A stretch of DNA of 64,000 bases from CAVPUA01 sp963828015 (GTDB taxonomy: Bacteria; Actinomycetota; Actinomycetes; Mycobacteriales; Jatrophihabitantaceae): the NCBI GenBank assembly GCA_963828015.1, contig CAWHCD010000006.1, positions 186,001 to 250,000 of the forward strand, written 5' to 3'. The notes beneath the pieces are model-generated. The model had not been told where the DNA came from and searched no databases. It was given only the letters and a program-made list of their open reading frames with translations. Position 1 is the stretch's first letter; every line of letters begins with the position of its first letter. Of this stretch, positions 6,699 to 15,770 are shown in pieces. A program made the translations under genes and the position numbers.

Positions 6699-9667
6699 AC
6701 ACCGCCGCCCGCCAGGGCACCTTGCTCATCCGGCTCGGTTTCCTCGATCGCGATGCGGCTCAACGCGAGCTGGCCCATCCGCGGCTGAACTGGTGGGATC
6801 ACGAGCGGCATGAGCCCACCGCCGGCGAGGCTGCGGTGGCCATCGCCGCTCTCGCGCGGGCCCCGGATCCCGATGCCGCCCTGCGCAACCTGGTGCGGAT
6901 CTTGGACGCGGCCACCGTAGGGGAGGCGCGGGCCATCGTCGCGGCCCTGACCGGGGCCGGCGAGGTGCGCAGCCGCCTGCTCAACGTGCTGGGGGCCTCC
7001 GAGGCCCTGTCCGAGCACCTGCAGCGCTACCCCAGGCATTGGCGGGTGCTGCTCGATGACGATCGGGGGACGCCGGCTCAGCGCATCGCGGATGCGGCCA
7101 CCGGCGCCGCAGATGTCGTCGAGGCCCTGCGGGCGGCCTATCGGCGTGAGGTGATCGGCGTCGCCGGGCGTGACTTCTCCGGCGAACTCGAGCTGCAGAC
7201 GGTGACCGAGCGGCTCAGCGACCTCGCCGATGCGGTGTTGGCCGCTGCCCACGCAGCGGCGGTGGCCGCCCAGCCACCGGGGCAGGTGAGCTGTCGTCTG
7301 TCGGTGATCGCGATGGGCAAGGCGGGCGCGCGCGAACTCAACTACATCTCCGACCTTGACGTGATCTTCGTGGCCGAGGCGCCCGAGGACGTGGACGAGT
7401 CGCTGGCCCTCGTCCAGGCCACCGCTGTGGCGGTCGAGCTGATGCGGATCTGCCGCGCCGCCGCGTGGGAGGTCGACGCGGCGCTGCGGCCCGAGGGGCG
7501 AGACGGCCCGCTCGTGCGGACACTGGCCAGCCACGCGGCCTATTACCAGCGGTGGGCCAGCACCTGGGAGTTCCAGGCGCTGCTCAAGGCCCGGCCGTGC
7601 GCCGGCGATGCCGAGCTCGGCCAGCGCTATCTCGACGTCGTCTCGCCGCTGGTCTGGACCGCGGCGCAGCGCCGAGACTTCGTCCCGAACGCGCAGGCCA
7701 TGCGCCGGCGGGTGGTGTCCCAGCTCTCGCCCGTAACCGCCAATCGCGAGCTCAAACTCGGCCCGGGCGGCCTGCGCGACGTCGAGTTCGCGGTGCAACT
7801 GCTGCAGCTCGTACACGGGCGGGCCGACCTGGCGTTGCGTCAGCCGGCGACCTTACCGGCGCTGGCGGCCCTGCGTGATGGTGGCTACGTCGGACGCGAT
7901 GACGCCTACAGTCTCAGCGCGGCCTACGCCTTCCTGCGGGCGGCCGAGCACCGCGTCCAGCTGCGCCGGCTGCGGCGGACCCATCTGGTGCCCGCTGATC
8001 CCCACGAGTTGACGGTGCTCGCCCGGGCAATGGGGTATCGCCCGGACTCACGGGGCAGCTCGACGGCGGTGTTCCAAGCCGAGTGGGCGCTGCATGTTCG
8101 GGAGGTCCGTCGCCTGCACGAGAAGCTGTTCTACCGCCCGCTGCTCGAGGCCGTGGCTCGGGTGCCCACCGAGGATCTTCGTCTGAGCCCCGAGCAGGCC
8201 GAGGTGCGACTGGCGGCGCTCGGCTTCGCCGATCCGGTCGGCGCGCTGCGCCATCTGCAGGCCCTCACGGCCGGCGTCTCCCGGCGCGCCTTGCTGCAGC
8301 GGGCGCTGCTCCCGCTTATGTTGTCCTATTTCGCGGACGCGCCTGATCCGGACGCCGGGCTGTTGGCCTACCGGCAGGTCTCCGAGGCCCTGGGCGCGAC
8401 GCCCTGGTATCTGCGCCTGCTGCGCGACGAGGGTCAGGTCGCGGCCCGGCTGGCCTACGTACTGGCCACCAGCCGCTACGTCGTGGACATGTTGTTGCGG
8501 GCCCCCGAGGCGCTGACGATGTTGGGCCGCGACGCCGAACTGCGACCACGCAGCGCGGCGGTGCTGCGCGCCCAGGTGGTCAGCATGGTCGATCGCCAGG
8601 ACGACGACGTCGCGGCCGTGGCCCTCGCCCGCGGAACCCGCCGCGAGGAGTTGCTGCGCATCGCGTTCGCCGACCTGCTCGGCATGCTCGACGTCGTGGA
8701 GGCGGGCAAGGCGATCAGTGCGACCTCGGACGCGACCCTGGACGCGGCCCTGCAGGCGGCGCTGGCCTCGGTGGCTCGCGAGCATGGATCGATGCCCGTA
8801 CGGATGGCGGTGATCGCGGTCGGCCGCCTCGGCGGTGACGAGGCCGGTTACGGCTCCGATGCCGACGTGCTGTTCGTCTACGGTCCGGCCGGCGCGCCCG
8901 GCCCAGACGATGGGCGCATCGCTCAACGCATCGCCGAACGGATGCGGACGTTGCTTGCGGCACCGTCCAGTGATCCGCCGCTGGGCATCGACGCCGACCT
9001 TCGTCCCGAGGGCCGCAACGGCCCGCTGGCGCGAACACTGGACTCCTACGCGCGCTATTACGCGCGCTGGTCGGAGCCGTGGGAGGCCCAGGCGCTGCTG
9101 CGGGCGCGGGTTTGCGTCGGAGACGCACAGCTGTCGGCGCAGTTCATCGAGCTGATCGATCCGGTGCGTTACCCCCTCGGCGGACTGAGCGTCGAGCAGG
9201 TCACTGAGATCCGCCGCATCAAGGCGCGGGTCGAGAGTGAGCGCCTGCCCCGCGGGGGAGACCCGGCCACGCATACCAAGCTCGGCCGCGGTGGGCTGGC
9301 CGACGTCGAATGGACCGCGCAGCTGCTGCAGCTCAGCCACGGTGCGCAGCTGCCTGGATTACGCACGCCGCGCACGCTGGATGCGCTCTATGCGGCCGCG
9401 GCGGCCGGCTTGATTACCTACCGCGACCTGACCGATCTGGAGGCGGCGTGGCGAATCGCGACCCGGGCCCGCAACGCCATCATGCTTGTACGCGACAAGG
9501 CCGACGATCAACTGCCCAAGAGTGGCACCGCGCTGGTCGGGGTCGGCCGGGCGCTGGGCTATCCGGCCGGCTTCGATCCCGGTCGACTTGCCGATGACTA
9601 TCGGCGGATCGCCCGACGGGCCCGCCGCGTGGTCGAGTCGGTCTTTTACGGGGCGGTGCGCGAGTAG
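6695..9667 (+). CDS. glnE: Bifunctional glutamine synthetase adenylyltransferase/deadenylylase
   Basis: Controls GlnA1 by attaching or removing AMP on its tyrosine in response to nitrogen status. The predicted 990 residues match the usual actinobacterial length. There are two nucleotidyltransferase domains: the N-terminal (deadenylylating) one with GKAGARELNYISDLDVIF near residue 220, and the C-terminal (adenylylating) one with GRLGGDEAGYGSDADVLF near residue 720; a PII-responsive helical region lies between. The TTG start overlaps the preceding stop by four bases; an in-frame GTG at 6668 is an alternative. The target GlnA1 is encoded at 15771-17195. The 3' end overlaps the converging PAP2 gene by 22 bases. 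Confidence 0.95.
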   Translation: MNTAARQGTLLIRLGFLDRDAAQRELAHPRLNWWDHERHEPTAGEAAVAIAALARAPDPDAALRNLVRILDAATVGEARAIVAALTGAGEVRSRLLNVLGASEALSEHLQRYPRHWRVLLDDDRGTPAQRIADAATGAADVVEALRAAYRREVIGVAGRDFSGELELQTVTERLSDLADAVLAAAHAAAVAAQPPGQVSCRLSVIAMGKAGARELNYISDLDVIFVAEAPEDVDESLALVQATAVAVELMRICRAAAWEVDAALRPEGRDGPLVRTLASHAAYYQRWASTWEFQALLKARPCAGDAELGQRYLDVVSPLVWTAAQRRDFVPNAQAMRRRVVSQLSPVTANRELKLGPGGLRDVEFAVQLLQLVHGRADLALRQPATLPALAALRDGGYVGRDDAYSLSAAYAFLRAAEHRVQLRRLRRTHLVPADPHELTVLARAMGYRPDSRGSSTAVFQAEWALHVREVRRLHEKLFYRPLLEAVARVPTEDLRLSPEQAEVRLAALGFADPVGALRHLQALTAGVSRRALLQRALLPLMLSYFADAPDPDAGLLAYRQVSEALGATPWYLRLLRDEGQVAARLAYVLATSRYVVDMLLRAPEALTMLGRDAELRPRSAAVLRAQVVSMVDRQDDDVAAVALARGTRREELLRIAFADLLGMLDVVEAGKAISATSDATLDAALQAALASVAREHGSMPVRMAVIAVGRLGGDEAGYGSDADVLFVYGPAGAPGPDDGRIAQRIAERMRTLLAAPSSDPPLGIDADLRPEGRNGPLARTLDSYARYYARWSEPWEAQALLRARVCVGDAQLSAQFIELIDPVRYPLGGLSVEQVTEIRRIKARVESERLPRGGDPATHTKLGRGGLADVEWTAQLLQLSHGAQLPGLRTPRTLDALYAAAAAGLITYRDLTDLEAAWRIATRARNAIMLVRDKADDQLPKSGTALVGVGRALGYPAGFDPGRLADDYRRIARRARRVVESVFYGAVRE

Positions 9668-10485
9668 ACGCCCGACGGGTCGGGCTGCGGATCCGGCGGC
9701 GAGTCGCCGATCGGCGCCGGCGTGTAGGCGCCGTGACCGGACAGCAGCCATTGCACGCCGTAGGCGAGGGCAAGGGCGACCGCGCCACCCACGGCGTCGA
9801 AGATGTAATGGTTGGCGGTGCCGACGATCACCAGCAGGGTGGCCACCGGGTAAAGCAGCGCCCCGTAACGGACCCAGCGCCGCTGCGCGCAGCGAAAGAC
9901 GGTTACCGCGCACCACAGGGCCCAGGCGATGTGCAGGCTGGGCATCGCGGCCAGCTGGTTGGAATGCTTGGCCACGTCCGGGTCGGCCAGCGAGCCCCAG
10001 GTGTGGAATTTGAGCAGCGTGTCGACGTAGCCGAAGTGCGCCGGCAGCAGTCGCGGCGGAGCGAGGGGGTAGAAGTAAAAGCCGAGCAGGCCGAGCAGGG
10101 TCGTGGTGAACAGGACCGTCCGCCCGCCCCGATACACGCGGGGATGGGCGACGTAGAGCCAGATCAGCACGGCGGCGGTGACCACGAAGTGCAGCGTCGC
10201 GTAGTAGTAGTCCATCAGCTGCGCGAGCGCCTCGTGGTTGGCGACGTAGTGATTGAGCGAGAGTTCGAAGTTGAGCCGCAGTTTGTCCTGCAGGTGCTGG
10301 ATGCTCAGTCCGTGGGCTTGAGCCAGGGCGTACTGCTGCGGGACGGCATTGCGCACCAACCCGTAGAGCCAGTAGCCGAACCCGAGGAGCAGGATTTCCT
10401 GCCACCAGCGTGGGGCGCGATAGCGCGTCAACCGATACGGCAGCAGGCCGGCAAATGGCCGTCGGCGAAACTGCGCAGCACACAC
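9646..10485 (-). CDS. PAP2-superfamily (Aur1-like) membrane protein
   Basis: A 279-residue membrane protein with about six hydrophobic helices and the phosphatidic-acid-phosphatase/Aur1-type active site: MPSLHIAWALW supplies the first catalytic His, and GTANHYIFDAVGGA supplies the second His and the Asp. Members are lipid phosphatases or transferases such as inositol-phosphorylceramide-synthase-like enzymes. In an organism making phosphatidylinositol mannosides a role in phosphoinositide or polyprenyl-phosphate chemistry is plausible but inferred. The C-terminal tail is Pro/Asp-rich. The 3' end lies inside the end of glnE. Confidence 0.85.
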   Translation of the reverse strand: MCAAQFRRRPFAGLLPYRLTRYRAPRWWQEILLLGFGYWLYGLVRNAVPQQYALAQAHGLSIQHLQDKLRLNFELSLNHYVANHEALAQLMDYYYATLHFVVTAAVLIWLYVAHPRVYRGGRTVLFTTTLLGLLGFYFYPLAPPRLLPAHFGYVDTLLKFHTWGSLADPDVAKHSNQLAAMPSLHIAWALWCAVTVFRCAQRRWVRYGALLYPVATLLVIVGTANHYIFDAVGGAVALALAYGVQWLLSGHGAYTPAPIGDSPPDPQPDPSGVYSRTAP

Positions 10486-10583
10486 ACGTTAATTATCGCC
10501 CGTGCCGGCCAGAAGCTGGGGATGAGGGTGGGCTCCGGGAGTGGCTAGGGTGGAGACCCGGGCTAGTGGTGAAGGGTGAGATC

Positions 10584-11588
10584 GTGGGATTGAAGCTGGG
10601 CTACAAGGCGTCTAACGAACAGTTCGCGCCGCGGGAGCTGCTCGAGTACTCGGTGCTGGCCGAACAGGTGGGGCTGGACTCGGTCTTCATCAGCGATCAT
10701 CTGCAACCCTGGCGCCACGACGGCGGGCACGCACCGTTTGCGATGAGCTGGCTGGCGGCACTGGGCGAGCGCACCGAGCGCATCCTGATCGGCACGAGCG
10801 TGCTGACGCCGACGTTTCGTTACCACCCGGTGATCGTCGCCCAGGCATTCGCGACGCTGGGCTGTCTCTACCCAGGACGGGTGATCCTGGGCATGGGCAC
10901 CGGCGAGTCGATGAACGAGGCCCCGCTGGGCATCGAATGGCCCGATGGCAAGGAGCGCTTTGCCCGGTTCCGGGAGGCCGTGGCCTTGATCACCGAGCTC
11001 TGGTCCGGCGAGCGGGTGAGCTTTGAGGGGCAGTACTACCAGACCGACAAGGCGACGATCTATGACCGGCCCGAACAGCGTGTCCCGCTCTACCTGGCTG
11101 GGTCGGGACCGGCGGCGACCCGTTACGCCGGCCGGGTCGGAGACGGCTACATCACCACCTCGGGCAAGGCTCCGGAGCTCTACACCGACACGTTGCTACC
11201 CGCGATCGCCGAAGGTGCGGCCAAGGCCGGTCGCGAGATCACCGACCTGGACATGATGATCGAGGTCAAGGTCTCCTTCGACCACGATCGGGACGCGGCG
11301 ATGGAGGCGACGCGCTACTGGGGGGCGCTGGCGCTGACTCCCGAGCAGAAGGTCGGCGTCGAGGACCCGGTCGAGATGCAGCGCCTGGCCGACGAACTGC
11401 CGGCCACCAAGACGGCCAGCCGGTTCATCGTGTCCACCGACCCCGAGGAGCACGTGGAGTCGATTCAGCGCTACGTCGATCTCGGCTTCACGCATCTGGT
11501 CTTCCATGCGCCCGGACCGGATCAGGAGAAGTTCCTGCGCCTGTACGGCGAGGAGATCATTCCGCGGATCCGGGAGCGCAACGCCTAG
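10584..11588 (+). CDS. fgd: F420-dependent glucose-6-phosphate dehydrogenase
   Basis: Oxidises glucose 6-phosphate to 6-phosphogluconolactone and reduces coenzyme F420, feeding F420H2 to Ddn-type reductases. The 334-residue luciferase-like TIM barrel has the FGD1 signatures LKLGYKASNEQFAPRELLEY, SDHLQPWRHDGGHAPF, GTSVLTPTFRYHP and GMGTGESMNE. The length matches mycobacterial FGD1 (336). The GTG at 10584 follows GGTGAG and begins exactly at the conserved GLKLGYKAS; upstream in-frame codons give only an unrelated tail. The gene indicates that the organism makes F420. The stop shares CTAG with the converging corA homologue. Confidence 0.95.
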   Translation: MGLKLGYKASNEQFAPRELLEYSVLAEQVGLDSVFISDHLQPWRHDGGHAPFAMSWLAALGERTERILIGTSVLTPTFRYHPVIVAQAFATLGCLYPGRVILGMGTGESMNEAPLGIEWPDGKERFARFREAVALITELWSGERVSFEGQYYQTDKATIYDRPEQRVPLYLAGSGPAATRYAGRVGDGYITTSGKAPELYTDTLLPAIAEGAAKAGREITDLDMMIEVKVSFDHDRDAAMEATRYWGALALTPEQKVGVEDPVEMQRLADELPATKTASRFIVSTDPEEHVESIQRYVDLGFTHLVFHAPGPDQEKFLRLYGEEIIPRIRERNA

Positions 11589-12586
11589 TCCGCAGCGGGG
11601 CGTTGGCGGCGAAACCACATGTACAGCAGCAGGCAGGGCAACAGCAGACCGCCGATCCCGTAGAGCAGGAACTCCCACGGGCCGTCGATGTGGTCGACGA
11701 GCCAACCGAAGTTCTGGCCGAAGAAGCCAGTGACGAAGGTCAGCGGCAGGAACACTGTGGCGATCCGGGTCAGCTGTTCCATGCTCGCGTTCTGGCGCAC
11801 GCTGATCTTGGTCTGCTCGACGGAGATGACGGTCAGATTGGCTTCGAAGACGGTCGCGAGAACGTCGCGCTGGGCGGCGATGTCCTCGCTGACCATCAGC
11901 AGGTGCTCGCGGATATCGCGGAAGTAGGGGAGCAGCCCGGTGTCGCGCATTCGCCGCTCGGCGGTGACGACCACGGCCAGCAGCGGGTGGACGGCCCGGT
12001 AGAAGTCGGCCACCTCGCGGCGCAGGGAGTAGATCCGCTCGGTCGGAGCGACCTCGCCGGAAAAGACGGTGGCCTCGACCTGCTCGATGTCGCGTTCGAG
12101 TTCGGTCACGATCGGGGCGTAACTGTCGACCACCTGATCCATCACCGCCCACAGCGCGGAGAAGCTGCCGTCATCGAGCAGCGCCGGCCGGTGCTCCAGC
12201 CGGGTCCGAGCGCTGCGCAGATCGCCGGCGGCCCCCTGGCGCACCGTGATCACGAACGACGGGCCGAGAAAGACGCTGATCTCGCCGAAGTCGAGCTCTT
12301 CGCGTTCATCGTCATAGCGCGCCGTCCGCAAGATCACCAGGTGCACGTCGCGGTCGTACTCCTCGAGCTTGGGGCGCTGGTGCACGGTCTCGGCGTCCTC
12401 CACCGCCAACTCGTGCAGGCCGAAGCTGCGCTTGGCCTCGTCCATCTCCTCGCGCGAGGGCTCGAACAGGCCGACCCAGACGAAGCCACCTCGACGGCAC
12501 TGTTCGGCGGCCTCTTGCAGCGACATGTTCCCGTCGCCCTGCCGGCGGCCGTCCAGGTAGTGCGCGCAGTCAACGATCATGCCCAT
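11585..12586 (-). CDS. corA: CorA-family divalent cation transporter
   Basis: A 333-residue member of the CorA/ZntB pentameric channel family: a long soluble N-terminal alpha/beta funnel domain, an extended helix, and two C-terminal membrane helices (about 272-292 and 302-323). The selectivity loop after the first membrane helix reads FFGQNFGW, so the canonical GMN is replaced by GQN; Mg2+ selectivity is therefore uncertain. The start gives MGMIVDC with little leader. The gene is divergent from the Gfo/Idh oxidoreductase and overlaps fgd at the stop codon. Confidence 0.88.
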   Translation of the reverse strand: MGMIVDCAHYLDGRRQGDGNMSLQEAAEQCRRGGFVWVGLFEPSREEMDEAKRSFGLHELAVEDAETVHQRPKLEEYDRDVHLVILRTARYDDEREELDFGEISVFLGPSFVITVRQGAAGDLRSARTRLEHRPALLDDGSFSALWAVMDQVVDSYAPIVTELERDIEQVEATVFSGEVAPTERIYSLRREVADFYRAVHPLLAVVVTAERRMRDTGLLPYFRDIREHLLMVSEDIAAQRDVLATVFEANLTVISVEQTKISVRQNASMEQLTRIATVFLPLTFVTGFFGQNFGWLVDHIDGPWEFLLYGIGGLLLPCLLLYMWFRRQRPAAD

Positions 12587-12701
12587 CAGATATCACACCG
12601 CCGTGAACACGACCCTCATCCGGCCCCTGCGTGTTCACATTCGGGCCTGTCGTGATCGACTCGTGTCGACAAGGGTTCCTTCGACAGGCAGGCGGGATGC
12701 A

Positions 12702-13844
12702 ATGACGCGATCGCTGCGCATCGGCATGGTCGGTTACGGCTTCATGGGCAAGATCCACTCCCAGGCCTGGCGCACCGTTGGGCACGCCTTCGACCTAGAG
12801 CTCGAACCGGTGATGACCGCGATCGCCGGGCGTGATGCGGGCGCGGTGGCCGCGGCGGGGCGTCACTTCGGGTGGGCGTCGAGCGAGACCGACTGGCGGC
12901 GTCTGATCGAACGCGAGGACATCGATCTGATCGACATCTGTACGCCGGGGGATTCGCACGTCGACATCGCCGTCAGCGCCCTCGAGGCGGGCAAGCATGT
13001 GCTGTGCGAGAAGCCGTTGGCCAACACGATCGAACAGGCCGAGCGGATGGTGCTGGCCGCGGAATCCGCCCGCGAGCGGGGCGTGCGCTCGATGGTCGGG
13101 TTCAGCTACCGTCGCACACCGGCGTTGGTCCTGGCCCGTCAGCTGATCGAGGCCGGGCGGCTGGGCCAGGTCCGGCACATCCGGGCGGCCTACCTGCAGG
13201 ACTGGATCACCGACCCGGACTTTCCGCTGGTGTGGCGGCTACAGCGCGAGCTGGCCGGCTCGGGGGCGCTGGGTGATATCGGTGCCCACATCGTCGACCT
13301 GACGCAATACCTGAGCGGCCAGCGAATCACCGGCGTGAGCGCCCTGACCGAGACGTTCATCGCCGAGCGTCCACTGCCATCCGGGTCCGGTCGAGGGCCC
13401 GTGACCGTCGACGACGCGGCGCTGTTCATCGCCCGCCTCGATGGCGGCGCGGTGGCCACCTATGAGGCGACTCGGATGGCGCTCGGGCGCCGCAACGCGA
13501 TGCGCATCGAGCTCAACGGCTCGCTGGGTAGCCTCGCCTTCGACTTCGAATCGATGAACGAGCTGCATGTCTTCGACGGGACCGTGCCGGCCGCGGATGC
13601 CGGGTTCCGCCGCATCCAGGCGACCGAGGCCGACCATCCGTATCTGTCGGGCTGGTGGCCGCCGGGGCACGGCCTGGGTTACGAACACACCTTCGCCAAC
13701 CAGGCCAAGGATCTACTGGACGCCATCGCGGCCGGAGTCGACCCGACGCCGAGCTTCCGTGATGGCCTGGGCGTGCAGTTCGTGCTCGACGCGGTCGAGC
13801 GCAGTGCGGCCGCGGCCAGCGCCTGGACCGAGGTGGCCGGCTGA
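12702..13844 (+). CDS. Gfo/Idh/MocA-family NAD(P)-dependent oxidoreductase
   Basis: A 380-residue two-domain oxidoreductase. The Rossmann motif GMVGYGFMGKIHS is at about residues 8-20, and the family's CEKPLANTIEQAERM supplies the conserved Lys of the EKP motif. ICTPGDSHVDIA lies before it, and the C-terminal domain has GDIGAHIVDLTQYL with the expected Asp/His pair. Members act on sugars or inositol; the gene neighbourhood gives no substrate. The ATG at 12702 is chosen because homology starts there; the upstream extension to 12579 overlaps the corA start and is rejected. Confidence 0.9.
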   Translation: MTRSLRIGMVGYGFMGKIHSQAWRTVGHAFDLELEPVMTAIAGRDAGAVAAAGRHFGWASSETDWRRLIEREDIDLIDICTPGDSHVDIAVSALEAGKHVLCEKPLANTIEQAERMVLAAESARERGVRSMVGFSYRRTPALVLARQLIEAGRLGQVRHIRAAYLQDWITDPDFPLVWRLQRELAGSGALGDIGAHIVDLTQYLSGQRITGVSALTETFIAERPLPSGSGRGPVTVDDAALFIARLDGGAVATYEATRMALGRRNAMRIELNGSLGSLAFDFESMNELHVFDGTVPAADAGFRRIQATEADHPYLSGWWPPGHGLGYEHTFANQAKDLLDAIAAGVDPTPSFRDGLGVQFVLDAVERSAAAASAWTEVAG

Positions 13845-14260
13845 TGTGGTCGGTGTCGGCGGCTGGCCGCTGGCGCGACCGCCGACCCCTGAAGGCCGGC
13901 TCCCCCGAACCCACCGGCCTCTGTCCAGAAGACGGTCGAGCGGCCCGAAGATGTCTCGATTTGCGGGTCGAATGAGCACGACCATCAGCACAATCATGGC
14001 GATCGGAAATTCTTCGGGACGGACAGTTGGCTCTCGGCTACGAGCCGTAATGCCTTGTGTCAGGATCCTGTCAAGATCACGTCGGGAGCTTAAGTACTGA
14101 CGAGTATCGGGCCAAGATCAGAGGTAGTGGCGGAACGCAGGTCGAAGCATCTCCGATACGGGGGTACGAAGATCTTCGAACTCAACCCGTCGCGTTGGTC
14201 AGCTCGCGATCAGGTCTCGGAGGGGGAGCCACCTGACCGCGGGCTGAACCAATTCTGGGC
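13845..14260. other. Intergenic region without a recognisable gene
   Basis: These 416 bases lie between the 3' ends of the oxidoreductase and the EAL-GAF gene. Only short, poorly coded frames are present and no tRNA or known riboswitch was recognised. It contains the 14-mer GGGGGTACGAAGAT at 14160-14173, which recurs with one change in the opposite orientation just upstream of the EAL start (15568-15581). Confidence 0.5.
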
Positions 14261-15551
14261 TCAGCTGACGGCAGTGAGCAGCGACATGCGCAGCAACGAG
14301 CTGGCCACGTGATCGGCGACTGTCCGCGCCCGGGCGATGTCGGCGCTGGTCCACTGCCGGTGGACCCGGGTCGAGAGTTCGAGGATGCCCAGCGTGCGAC
14401 CGGAGGCGACGACCGGCGTGAGCAGCAGGCTGGCGTAGTTGTCGCGGGCCAGCAGCTCGCGCTCGGCCAGATCGCTCTCCGGGTCCTGGACGTGCGCCTC
14501 GATCGTGGAGTTCGTGCGGATCGCTTCCTGCGTGGCCGGGAAGTCGGAGACGCGGTAGGCGCGGCGATCCAGCTCATCGCCGACCGTCGTGATCTCGTGC
14601 AGCAGCCCGTCGTCGCGCAGCAGCGACAGGTCGATCGCGTCGACCCCGAGTTCGGCCGACGCGGCCGTGAGGACCTCACGCAGCTGGGCCGGGTCGGTGC
14701 TGGCGGTGAGCGCAGTCGTGATGATGTGGACTCCCGCCAGGCCGTCGCGCGAGGCGAGTAGATCGCCGGACATCATGGCGCGCCGCGAGGCCCGGCAGGT
14801 CCGCACGACTTCGGGCATGGTGGCCGGCAGGCGCTCGGCCGGGACACCGGTCACCCAGCCCTGCGCGTAGTCGACGTTCAGCTCGGCCAGCCCGATCAGG
14901 TCGTCGAGGGTCTCGACGCCTTCACCGACAACTCGGGCCCCGATGCGGTGCGAGAGGTTCACCAGGGCATCGATGACGACGCTGCGTACGTCATCGCCGC
15001 GCGCGCCGGTGACCAGGCTGCGGTCGATCTTCACGACGTCCGGGCGCAAGCGTGCTCAGGCGAAGCAGCCCGGCGTAGCCGCTGCTCGCGTCGTCGATGA
15101 CGATCTTGCCGCCGCGGCGGCGGATGTCGGCCAGCGCATCCTGCAACGCCACGATGTTGCGGGCCGCGTTCTCGGTGATCTCGATGGCCAGACCGGACAG
15201 GTCGCCGCGTAGGACGCGCTGTACCGAAGGGTGGCTGAGCATGTCCGGGCTGACGTTCACGCTCATCATCACGTTCGACGGGAGGGCAGCCCGATTGGCC
15301 ATGGCCGCACGCAGGCAGGCCGCTTCAAGGCGCGGGGCCCAGCCCTCTACCTCGGCGATGGCGAAGACCTCGGAAACGTGCAGGCGACGGCTACCGAAGC
15401 GGCTCAGCGCCTCGGCCGAAACGATCGCGCCGGTCGCGACGTCGACGATGGGCTGGAACACGGTCTGGATGGCACCCGGTTCGAGCAGATGCTGGTACGG
15501 GCGGGGAGCCGTGTCGCGAGTCGGATGCAGCAGGTGCAGGCCGGCGGTCAT
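14261..15551 (-). pseudogene. EAL-GAF protein (c-di-GMP phosphodiesterase-like), one frameshift
   Basis: The first part carries an EAL domain (VFQPIVDVATGAIVSAEALSRF, LAIEITENA, IVIDDASSGYAGLL). The second continues it after a frame change (RPDVVKIDRSLVTG, VVGEGVETLDDL, YAQGWVTGVP) and adds a C-terminal GAF domain. Removing one base near 15048, where the coding strand reads ACGCTTGCGCCC instead of the expected ACGCTGCGCCC, restores an uninterrupted protein of about 429 residues. The EAL motif, ITEN and KIDR residues for metal and c-di-GMP are largely kept; the usual DDFGTG is DDASSG, so activity is uncertain. The ATG at 15551 follows GGGAG. Because both parts are well conserved, a sequence error is more likely than decay. 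Confidence 0.8.
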
Positions 15552-15770
15552 GGGGCTCCCATCGTCAATCTCCGTACCCCCATGGCCGCAGCTCATCGAA
15601 CAGCGGTTAACGCAGAGTTTACGACATTCTGGCGGTGAGCGCTACCCCGGCCGAGAAACCAAGGTTCACGGATCCGATCGGTGGGCACTGTCAGTGCCTG
15701 CTTTGGTGCCTCACCGTCAGATGAGAGTCACGATCGGACCGCGAAGGAGTAACTGCCGGTCGGCTCGTTG

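Noticed and set aside
14127..14312. A 61-codon open frame in the gap before the EAL gene
   Set aside because: No ribosome binding site, overlaps the end of the EAL-GAF gene on the other strand, and has no recognisable family.
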